64,000 nucleotides of DNA, taken from positions 70,505 to 134,504 of the forward strand of contig CAWDXD010000008.1 of NCBI GenBank assembly GCA_963806145.1. The letters run 5' to 3'. Origin of the DNA: DASXKD01 sp963806145 (lineage in GTDB: Bacteria; Actinomycetota; Actinomycetes; Streptosporangiales; Streptosporangiaceae). Shown here in pieces: positions 35,601 through 41,844 of the stretch; the stretch's first letter is position 1; the number at the start of each line of letters is the position of its first letter. A program made the translations under genes and the position numbers. The notes under the pieces are model-generated. The model was given only the letters and a program-made list of their open reading frames with translations, was not told the origin of the DNA and searched no databases.

Positions 35601-36527
35601 GCCGGCGGACATCGGGCCGACCACGATCTGCCGCTCCTGCAGCGCCCGGGCCAGCGCCGGATAGCCAACCGCGTGCCCGTAGAAGTCGGCCCGCAGGCCG
35701 AGCACGACCAGGGTGTGCTCGGACAGGGCGGACAGCGCGGCGACGAACTCGCGCCGCTCGTCCTCGCCCGGGCCCGCGGTGAAGATCTCCTCGAGCTGGT
35801 CCACGATGATCGCGGGGGGTTCGTCGCCCCGCGAGGCGAGCCGCGCGTGCCGCTCCGGGTCCTCGCGCAGCCCCTGGGCAAGCAGCCCGGTACGCAGCGG
35901 GCCCTCGGTACCCGGCCAGGCCAGCGGCGCCAGGTGCCCGGCCAGGGTCTGCACGGGTGCCGCGCCCGGCGTGATCAGCATTACCGGGCGGCCGCCCGGC
36001 CGGGCCGTGGTGCCGGACCGCAGCCGGGGGATCAGGCCCGCCCGCAGCAGCGAGGACTTACCGGACCCGGAGGGCCCGACCACCGCGAGCGGCAGCCCCG
36101 GTGCGCCCGGCCCGGTCGCCAGCCGCACCAGGTGCAGTGCTAATTCCTCGCGGCCGAAGAACCAGGCGGCGTCCTCAGGCTGGAAGCTGGCCAGGCCCCG
36201 GTAGGGAGCCGGGCCGGCCGGGGGCCGCCCCGGAGCGCGGCGGACCCGGCTCAGCGCCTCCAGCCACCGGCCCACCTGCGCAGCGTCGGTGATCTGGCAC
36301 GCGGCCAGGATGCTGGGCAGGAGTTCGGGCTGGCGGGCGGGCGGAAGGTGGCGCGCGGCGAAGTAGTCCCCGACCGTGCTGACCGGGATGCCACTTGCCT
36401 TCGCTACCTCGCGGATCGTGAGCCCTGCCTGTTGCCGGGCCAGGGTGAGCTCGCGGCCGAAGTCCTGCTGGCTGGTGATCCGCCCCGGATCTGGGACTCC
36501 GGCATCCGGTAATGATTGACGTGCCAT
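32631..36527 (-). CDS. HTH-STAND NTPase-WD40 giant protein
   Basis: A 1,298-aa protein in four parts: XRE-type HTH at about 20-75 (LTLARQQAGLTIREVAKASG, IPVSTVGDYFAARHLP); a STAND NTPase entered by YRGLASFQPEDAAWFFGREE, with Walker A GPSGSGKSS near 150 and Walker B AIIVDQLEEIF; one transmembrane helix LVAALTALVLLTVGLAGYAF; and 14 WD40 repeats (VAFSPDGxxLAAGSxDxxVRLWN), enough for two seven-bladed propellers. STAND proteins switch on ligand sensing by the repeats and oligomerise; in actinobacteria roles range from signalling to defence. ATG 36527 follows AGGGGAG. Confidence 0.9.
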   Translation of the reverse strand: MARQSLPDAGVPDPGRITSQQDFGRELTLARQQAGLTIREVAKASGIPVSTVGDYFAARHLPPARQPELLPSILAACQITDAAQVGRWLEALSRVRRAPGRPPAGPAPYRGLASFQPEDAAWFFGREELALHLVRLATGPGAPGLPLAVVGPSGSGKSSLLRAGLIPRLRSGTTARPGGRPVMLITPGAAPVQTLAGHLAPLAWPGTEGPLRTGLLAQGLREDPERHARLASRGDEPPAIIVDQLEEIFTAGPGEDERREFVAALSALSEHTLVVLGLRADFYGHAVGYPALARALQERQIVVGPMSAGQLRRAIVEPARKAGREVEDGLVEVLLSDMRPHGAPGPGGHEAGALPLLSHALLATWSRSRGSRLTLADYQASGGIRDAIARTAEQAYATLDTSEQEIARQLFLRLIHVGDDGREARTRLPLRDLPGDASVASAVLERFVGQRLVTKDQAAAEITHEALLGAWPRLRVWIDADREDIRIRRFIEVAEQTWARADREAAALLRGGQLALAVDWTADAANRAALSQDARDFVDAGIAEERAQQAAARRRTRRLRQLVAALTALVLLTVGLAGYAFHQRQIASTAKDQAESRTVAIEAGQIRPEDPPLAAQLSLAAYHISPTAGALASLLESSGAPAAARMFDSDRDVQAVALSPDHRLLAVAAADGTLRLWNVSRAGHPARIGTVAEVGRTHPLYAAAFSPDGRVLAAAGEDGKVRLWNVTDPQHPTRLGQALTGPKNTIYSLAFSPQGGLLAAGSADTTVRLWNVTDPAHPVPVGGPLTGATGYVQAVAFSPDGHLLAAGSADHTVRLWNMTDPARPRLAAKLTGPADAVDSVAFSPGGGELAAGGYDDLVWLWRITKPAKPVLAHKFTGATNWIMAVAFSPDGTVLAAGGSDGQVRLWNAATGAALAVIPHPQPVTTLAWDGPHLLVTGDADGYVRAWHLPVPDLMTGGPVYSIALSPAGGTLVVGGAGLEVWNPAVRALTASAPIPDPAPGDTVNAVAISPGGNLIATGYGDGHIQLWRRRGARLISLGTPQAASQLPAGFTNQVEFVAFSPDGKLLASGGDDGTVRLWDITDPARPVPLSVIQDSTDAVFSVAFSQHGGLLAAASADDEVRLWNVTDPGTPVKLGNALTGPTNTAYSVAFSPNGHVLAVGSADRDIRLWDVSDPARPHRIGPVLTGPSGYVYSVAFSPDGTILAAGNTNGSVWLWNLARPARPALIATLTGPSGQVFSVAFGAGGRTLAAADSAGLVWLWDTGASVAAHAVCAMAGQPLTRAEWAAYAPGQHYAPPCR

Positions 36528-36731
36528 CGGCTCCCCTCGTGCGCCCCTTGGGCCACCGGCATGGCATGCCCCCGTAAGGTGACCCGGGTGACCGCACACC
36601 GCCGAAGTCCAGACTCGCGGGCAACCAGGTCAGTTCACATCTAACGCCCTATTGGGCCCCCATGGGTGCACTATCGGAGCATGCGCCCGCTGTGCCGGTC
36701 CGCATCGGGCCGGCTACCGGGCGTGGAATAT

Positions 36732-36807
36732 GACATATGTGTCAGCGTTAAGTGGCCGGGTGGCCGTGTCATGACATGAGCGTCAGCTTCGAGTGACATA
36801 TGCGTCA
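36732..36807 (+). promoter_or_regulatory. Three GACATnnGYGTCA boxes
   Basis: GACATATGTGTCA (36732-36744), GACATGAGCGTCA (36773-36785) and GACATATGCGTCA (36795-36807), each with a preceding T and following G and roughly dyadic as TGACA-N4-YGTCA. Spacings of 41 and 22 nt are close to four and two helical turns. An extra half-site makes TGTCATGACA at 36767-36776. Probable binding array for one transcription factor. Confidence 0.65.
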
Positions 36808-37193
36808 GGTTCGGCGGCGGCGCCGGGGCGGCGGCGCCGCGGGGCCGTTCTGCGGCGGCGTCCGGGGCTCGCTGGAACAAAAAGCTTGCCACCGCGGTGC
36901 GTGGTGTGCCAGGCAAATTACAGGGCCCAGAGGCCAGTTGCCGGAGCCGATTCCCCAGACCGGCGATTCCGCCCGCACCGTGGCCTCTGCCTGGGATGTT
37001 GTGTGGCAGATCCATCCGTAGCCGAGCATGGCGGCCCGCGATCTCCCAAATCTTCGCGGACACTCAGGAAATGGATGTGTAAAGACATCGCTGGTGGCGC
37101 CGGTTTCCCGGTGGCGGACTTGCGTGTGGCAACCGAAGTAATGTAAGCCTCTTTGCCGGGACCGGTGCGGTGCCGGAGTCTCACTAGTTCTGC

Positions 37194-37221
37194 GACATCG
37201 GCGTCACATGACGCCGATGTC
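37194..37221. promoter_or_regulatory. 28-bp palindrome before the hopanoid operon
   Basis: GACATCGGCGTCA, CA, TGACGCCGATGTC: perfect 13-bp arms with a 2-nt centre, 41 nt before the hpnC start. Each arm is itself a copy of the GACATnnGYGTCA box found three times upstream. A CATTAG at 37230-37235 could be a -10, which would place the palindrome over the -35 region. Confidence 0.65.
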
Positions 37222-37262
37222 ATTGTTTGCATTAGCCCGTGAGCTGTGAAGGAATAGGGGAC

Positions 37263-38162
37263 GTGACTCGGGATGCGACGCGATCAGACGATGCCAGCGC
37301 TCCCGGGGCCAGCAGTGAGCCGGCCAGGGTGATCACTGCCCAGGCCGGCGCCAAGGCCGCGGACGAGAACTTTCCCGTGGCCCTCCGGCTGCTTCCGGGG
37401 CGCTACCGCGCTCACCTGACCGCGGTCTACGGCTTCGCCCGGTCCGCCGACGACATGGGTGACGAGGCACCGCCGGAGGAGCGGCTGGCGCTGCTGGACG
37501 AACTCGAGGCCGACCTTGGCCGGCTGTACCAGCCTGGCGGGGAGGTCCCCCGGCTTCCGGTGATCCGGGCGCTCGCGCCGGCCGTCGCGCAGTGCGCGAT
37601 CCCCGCCCAGCCGTTTCTCGACCTGATCCAGGCGAACCGCCAGGACCAGGTGGTCACCCGCTACCAGACCTTCGACGAGCTGCTGGCCTACTGCCGCCTG
37701 TCGGCCAACCCGGTCGGCCGCATCGTGCTATACGTCTTCGGCACGGCCACGCCGCCCCGGGAGCGGCTCTCCGACCTGGTGTGCACCGCGCTGCAACTGG
37801 CCGAGCACTGGCAGGACGTGGCCGAGGACCTCCGGGCCGGCCGCGTCTACCTCCCCGCCGAGGATCTCACCCGGCACGGCGTCACCGAGGCCGGCCTGGC
37901 CGCTCCATCCGCGTCGCCCCAGGTACGCGGGCTCATCGAGTTCCAGGTGCGCCGGGCCGCCGGCCTGCTCGACGAGGGCGCGCCCATCGTCGGCACGCTG
38001 CGCGGCTTCGCCCGGGCGGCGGTGGCCGGGTACGTGGCGGGCGGCCGGGCGGCCCTCGCCGCCATCACCGCGAACGGCTGCGACGTGCTGGCCGCCACCC
38101 CCCGCCCGCGCAAGCCCCGCGTGGCGGCCGAACTGCTCCGTGCCTACCTGACGGGACGGTGA
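37263..38162 (+). CDS. hpnC: Hopanoid squalene synthase HpnC
   Basis: A 299-aa trans-isoprenyl synthase-fold enzyme that, with HpnD and HpnE, makes squalene from farnesyl diphosphate; HpnC turns presqualene diphosphate into hydroxysqualene. ENFPVALRLLPGRYRAHLTA is the HpnC hallmark, ARSADDMGDE holds the first Asp-rich motif, and EHWQDVAEDLRAGRVYLPAE the second. GTG 37263 is preferred over GTG 37239 because AAGGA lies 9 nt upstream. First gene of the hopanoid operon, 1 nt before hpnD. Confidence 0.93.
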   Translation: MTRDATRSDDASAPGASSEPARVITAQAGAKAADENFPVALRLLPGRYRAHLTAVYGFARSADDMGDEAPPEERLALLDELEADLGRLYQPGGEVPRLPVIRALAPAVAQCAIPAQPFLDLIQANRQDQVVTRYQTFDELLAYCRLSANPVGRIVLYVFGTATPPRERLSDLVCTALQLAEHWQDVAEDLRAGRVYLPAEDLTRHGVTEAGLAAPSASPQVRGLIEFQVRRAAGLLDEGAPIVGTLRGFARAAVAGYVAGGRAALAAITANGCDVLAATPRPRKPRVAAELLRAYLTGR

Positions 38163-38163
38163 C

Positions 38164-39085
38164 GTGACTACCGATGTACGCGCGGCCTACCGCCGCTGCG
38201 AGGAGATCACCTGGTCTCAGGCCAGGAACTTCTCCTACGGCATCCGGCTGCTTCCCCCGGCCAAACGGCAGGCTCTGGCGGCCGTCTATGCCTTCGCCCG
38301 GCGCATCGACGACATCGGAGACGGCACCCTGCCCGCCCCGGAGAAGCTCGAACTGCTCGAGGAGGCCAGGTCCGGGCTGGCTGCGCTCCAGGCCGGCGAC
38401 ACCGGCGACGGTGACGAGGTACTCGTCGCGCTGGCCGACGCCGCGGTGCGGTTCGAGATCCCGCTGCCCGCGTTCAGCGAGCTGATCGACGGCTGTGCCG
38501 CCGACGTGCGCGGCGTCAGCTACGCGACGTTCGACGACCTGCTGCACTACTGCCGGTGCGTGGCCGGGTCGATCGGGCGGCTGTCCCTCGGCGTGTTCGG
38601 CACCAGCGACCCGCAGCAGGCGGTGCCGCTGGCTGACTCGCTCGGCGTCGCGCTCCAGCTCACCAACATCCTGCGGGACATCCGCGAGGACTACGCCACC
38701 GGCCGGGTTTACCTGCCCGCCGAGGACTTCGCGCGGTTCGGCTGCGCCCTCGGCGCCGACCCGGCCGCCGATCCCGGCCAGGGCAAGCTCACCGCGCTGG
38801 TGGAGTTCGAGGCGGACCGCGCCCGCACCTGGTACGCCGAGGGCCTGGCGCTGATGCCGTTGCTGGACCGGCGCAGCGCCGCGTCCGCGGGTGCCATGGC
38901 GGGCATCTACTACCGGCTGCTTGAGCACATCGCAGCCAGCCCCGGCCGCCGTGCTCACCCGCCGGGTCTCGCTGTCCGCGGGGGAGAAGGCTGCCGTGGC
39001 GGTCAAGTCGCTGGCCACGGCGGCGGTGCGGCCGCCGCGCCGCAGGCCACGGCCGCCCGCGGCCGCGCCGGGAGCCGCCCGGTGA
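38164..39085 (+). CDS. hpnD: Presqualene diphosphate synthase HpnD, frameshifted
   Basis: Condenses two farnesyl diphosphates to presqualene diphosphate. Motifs: ITWSQARNFSYGIRLLPPAK, FARRIDDIGDG, LQLTNILRDIREDYATGRVY and GIYYRLLEHIAASP. After IAASP the frame breaks: the CCCC at 38940-38943 has one C too many. Without it the natural end AAVLTRRVSLSAGEKAAVAV is restored, stopping at 39083-39085 (306 residues). As written, the frame instead reads on into hpnE, giving an apparent 850-residue HpnD-HpnE fusion that I consider an artefact. Natural hpnD and hpnE would overlap by 4 nt. Confidence 0.9.
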
Positions 39086-40716
39086 GCGCACCATCAGCTG
39101 CCCCGCACGTGGCGGTGGTGGGTGGCGGGCTGGCCGGCATCACCGCCGCCATCGCGCTCGCCGAGACGGGGGCCCGGGTCACGCTGCTCGAATCCCGGCC
39201 GCGCCTGGGCGGCGCCACCTGCTCGTTCAGCCGCGGTGGCCTGACCGTGGACAACGGGCAGCACGTGTTCCTGCGCTGCTGTACCGCCTACCGGGGCCTG
39301 CTGGCCAGGCTCGGCATGACCGGCTCGGTGACGCTCCAGGACCGGTTCGACGTCACCGTGCTGCGCCCCGGCGGGCGCGCCAGGCTGCGCCGCACCGCGC
39401 TCCCCGGCCCGCTGCACATGGGCCAGGCACTGGCCGGCTACCAGCACCTTTCCTATGCCGAACGATTGCGCGTGGTTCCCGCCGCCCTCGCCATGACCAG
39501 GCTCGACCCGGCCAGCCCCGGGCTCGACGGGCAGCGCCTCGGTGACTGGCTGGCCGCCCACGGGCAGGGCGAACATGCCCGGCGGGCACTGTGGGACCTG
39601 TTCACGGTCTCCGCGCTCAACGTCGCCGGGGATGACGCGAACCTGGCGCTCGCCGCTACCGTAGTGAAGACCGCCCTGCTGTCCGGCCGGGACGCAGCGG
39701 ACATCGGGATTCCCGCCGTACCGCTCGGTGACCTGCACGGCCAGGCCGCGGCCAGCCTGCTCGCCCGGCTGCGCGCCCGGGTGCGGCTGAGCGCCAAGGC
39801 GGCCGCGGTGGAGGCGCTGCCCTCCGGGGGATTCCTGGTCCGCCTGGCCAGCCGCGGCGCGGCCGGGGGCAACGGCGACGGCGAGGTGATCCGGGCCGAC
39901 GGCGTGGTACTGGCCGTCCCGCCGGAGACCGCGGCCTGCCTGCTGCCGCCCGCGGCCGGACAGGCCGGGCCCAGGCCCCGTGACGAAGGAACGGGGCCTG
40001 AGGCCTTCGGGGGGTTCCAGGGGGGTCGCCCCCCCGGGCTAGCAGGCGCCGGGCCCAGGCCCCGTGACGAAGGAACGGGGCCTGAGGCCATCGGGGGGTT
40101 CCAGGGCCATGGGGTCCGGGGGCTCGCCCCCGGGGCAACGGAGTGTCCCCCCGGGCCAGCACAATGGCTGCAGATCGCCACCTCGCCCATTGTCAACGTG
40201 CACGTGGTCTACGACCGGCGGGTGACCAGGCTGCCGTTCGCCGCGGCGGTGGACTCGCCGGTGCAGTGGGTGTTCGACCGGACCGGGCCGTCGGGCCTGC
40301 GCGAAGGCCAGTATCTGGCGATCTCGCTGTCGGCGGCGGAGGCCTACGCCGACGTCCCGGCCGCGCGGCTGCGTGAGCAGTTCCTGCCCGCGCTGGCTGA
40401 GTTGTTCCCCGCGGCGGCGCAGGCGCGGGTCGTCGATTGCTTCGTCAGCAGGGAGCGCAGGGCCACGATGCGCCAGGTGCCCGGTGTGGGGCGGCTGCGG
40501 CCCGCGGCCGCGACCGCCACCGCGGGCCTGGTCCTCGCGGGCGCCTGGACCGACACCGGATGGCCGGACACGATGGAGGGAGCCGTGCGAAGCGGACTGA
40601 ACGCGGTGCGGGAGCTACGCCGGAGCATGGATGGCGCGGCGCTGCGGGCACCGGGCCGGGTACCGGCGGCGGAACCCCCGCCGGTCAGTAGCGGCACCGC
40701 CGGGGCGCAGGCATGA
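39082..40716 (+). CDS. hpnE: Hydroxysqualene dehydroxylase HpnE with insertion
   Basis: A 544-aa flavoprotein that reduces hydroxysqualene to squalene, completing the HpnCDE route. The FAD dinucleotide motif VAVVGGGLAGITAAIALAET is at about 11-30, then RLGGATCSFSRGGLTVDNGQ; the C-terminal FAD motif AGLVLAGAWTDTGWPDTMEG is near 490-510. Between LLPPAAGQAG and WLQIATSPIVNVHVVYDRRV lie about 60 residues absent from typical HpnE, encoded by the palindromic repeat at 39968-40162; the frame is kept. GTG 39082 overlaps the true hpnD stop. Confidence 0.92.
   Translation: MSAPSAAPHVAVVGGGLAGITAAIALAETGARVTLLESRPRLGGATCSFSRGGLTVDNGQHVFLRCCTAYRGLLARLGMTGSVTLQDRFDVTVLRPGGRARLRRTALPGPLHMGQALAGYQHLSYAERLRVVPAALAMTRLDPASPGLDGQRLGDWLAAHGQGEHARRALWDLFTVSALNVAGDDANLALAATVVKTALLSGRDAADIGIPAVPLGDLHGQAAASLLARLRARVRLSAKAAAVEALPSGGFLVRLASRGAAGGNGDGEVIRADGVVLAVPPETAACLLPPAAGQAGPRPRDEGTGPEAFGGFQGGRPPGLAGAGPRPRDEGTGPEAIGGFQGHGVRGLAPGATECPPGPAQWLQIATSPIVNVHVVYDRRVTRLPFAAAVDSPVQWVFDRTGPSGLREGQYLAISLSAAEAYADVPAARLREQFLPALAELFPAAAQARVVDCFVSRERRATMRQVPGVGRLRPAAATATAGLVLAGAWTDTGWPDTMEGAVRSGLNAVRELRRSMDGAALRAPGRVPAAEPPPVSSGTAGAQA
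39968..40162 (+). repeat. In-gene palindromic element, two tandem copies
   Basis: Stem-loop 1 at 39968-40005 and stem-loop 2 at 40052-40089: arms CAGGCCCCGT/ACGGGGCCTG, loop GACGAAGGA, outer GGCC/GGCC pair with one bulged base. The copies are 84 nt apart, exactly 28 codons, and identical over about 55 nt but for one base. A second hairpin CCGGGGGC-TC-GCCCCCGG lies at about 40116-40133, then GTGTCCCCCCGGGCCAGCA to about 40161. The block is inside hpnE and reads GPRPRDEGTGPEA twice. A related copy lies in shc. Confidence 0.85.
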
Positions 40717-41831
40717 CCGCCGTGATGCCCGCCGGCGTGGCAACCGCGCGAGACCTGGTCGGCCCGGCGATGGCCGCGGCGATCGCCCGGCTCAGCCCCG
40801 AGGTGCGCCCGGTCGCGGCCTACCACCTCGGCCTGGCCGGCGTCAACGGGCACGCCCCGGCGGGCGGCCGGGCCGGTGGCGAGGGCAGCGGCATCGCCCA
40901 GGTGCCGGTGCCCGCCGACGGCCGCGCCGCGGCCGGGGCCGCGCGGCACGGTGGCGCCAAGCCGGGCGGATCCGGCAAGGCGCTGCGACCGGCGCTTGCC
41001 CTGCTGTCCGCGCGGGCCGCGCAGGCCGCGCCGGAGCGCGGGGTTCCCGCGGCGGTCGCCGTGGAACTCGTGCACAACTTCTCGCTGTTGCACGACGACA
41101 TCATGGACGGCGACACCGAGCGCCGGCACCGGCCCACCGCGTGGACCGTCTACGGGATCGGCGCGGCGATCCTGGCCGGGGACGCCATGCTGGCCCTCGC
41201 GCAGGACATCCTGCTGGAGGACAAGGCCCCGCAGGGGCTGTGGGCGGCCCGCTGCCTGTCCGTCGCGGTGCAGCGGCTGATCGCCGGGCAGGGTGCGGAC
41301 CTGGCGTTCGAGCGCCGCGACGACGTCACCCTGGCCGAGTGCCAGGAGATGGCCGGGGACAAGACCGCGGCGCTGATGGCCTGCGCGTGCAGCATCGGCG
41401 CGATCCACGTCGGGGCGCCGCCGGCCATGGCCATGGGGCTGGCCGGGTTCGGCGCGCATGCCGGGCAGGCCTTCCAGCTCACCGACGACCTGCTGGGCAT
41501 CTGGGGCAGCCCGGCGGTGACCGGCAAGCCGGTCCGCTCGGACCTGCGCGCGCGGAAGAAGTCGCTGCCGGTGGTGGCCGCCCTGACGGCCGGCACCGCC
41601 GCGTCCGCGGAGCTGGCCGCGCTGCTGCGCCAGGCGGACCCGCTCAGCGAGGACGACCTGGCCCGCGCCGCCGGGCTCGTCGAGGAGGCAGGCGGCAAGG
41701 ACTGGACGGAAAACGAGGCCGCGGCCCAGCTCGCGGCCGCGCACCGGTGCCTGGCGGAAACCTCGATACCCGACGACGTCCGGGCCGACTTCGCCGGGAT
41801 CGCCGAGTTCATCACCGCGCGGCAGTGGTGA
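40713..41831 (+). CDS. Polyprenyl diphosphate synthase
   Basis: A 372-aa trans-prenyltransferase that elongates an allylic diphosphate with IPP. First Asp-rich motif D128-D129-I-M-D132 (SLLHDDIMDGDTERRHRPT) and second LTDDLLG (D258-D259) are intact; KALRPALALLSA is the usual IPP-binding stretch. Chain length cannot be fixed; in hopanoid operons this gene type is thought to provide farnesyl diphosphate for HpnC/D, though geranylgeranyl product is possible. The ATG overlaps hpnE by 4 nt (ATGA). Confidence 0.92.
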   Translation: MTAVMPAGVATARDLVGPAMAAAIARLSPEVRPVAAYHLGLAGVNGHAPAGGRAGGEGSGIAQVPVPADGRAAAGAARHGGAKPGGSGKALRPALALLSARAAQAAPERGVPAAVAVELVHNFSLLHDDIMDGDTERRHRPTAWTVYGIGAAILAGDAMLALAQDILLEDKAPQGLWAARCLSVAVQRLIAGQGADLAFERRDDVTLAECQEMAGDKTAALMACACSIGAIHVGAPPAMAMGLAGFGAHAGQAFQLTDDLLGIWGSPAVTGKPVRSDLRARKKSLPVVAALTAGTAASAELAALLRQADPLSEDDLARAAGLVEEAGGKDWTENEAAAQLAAAHRCLAETSIPDDVRADFAGIAEFITARQW

Positions 41832-41844
41832 GGATAGGGAGCCG

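Larger units (their letters stand above)
36528..37262. other. 735-bp regulatory interval
   Basis: No convincing gene lies between the STAND-WD40 gene (leftward) and the hopanoid operon (rightward). It is less GC-rich than its surroundings in places. It contains three single boxes at 36732-36807, a 28-bp palindrome at 37194-37221, a direct repeat GGTGACC-CGG-GTGACC near 36580-36595, and otherwise nothing I recognise between about 36,830 and 37,180. Confidence 0.7.

Noticed and set aside
32583..36143. An 1,186-codon frame opposite the WD40 gene, looking repetitive
   Set aside because: Its repeats are just the mirror image of the WD40 repeats.
36732..36807. BldD-type operators
   Set aside because: The boxes are 14-bp TGACA-N4-YGTCA; the BldD consensus has different spacing and core bases.
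36793..37146. Small ORFs in the interval before the hopanoid operon
   Set aside because: Several overlapping short frames in different phases, without RBS, family motif or consistent codon use.
39968..40162. Insertion sequence or MITE with target duplication
   Set aside because: No terminal inverted repeats with a flanking duplication could be delimited; the element is a set of hairpins that keeps the frame.
38164..40716. HpnD-HpnE fusion enzyme
   Set aside because: The natural HpnD C terminus and stop exist in the next frame; one extra C explains the apparent fusion.
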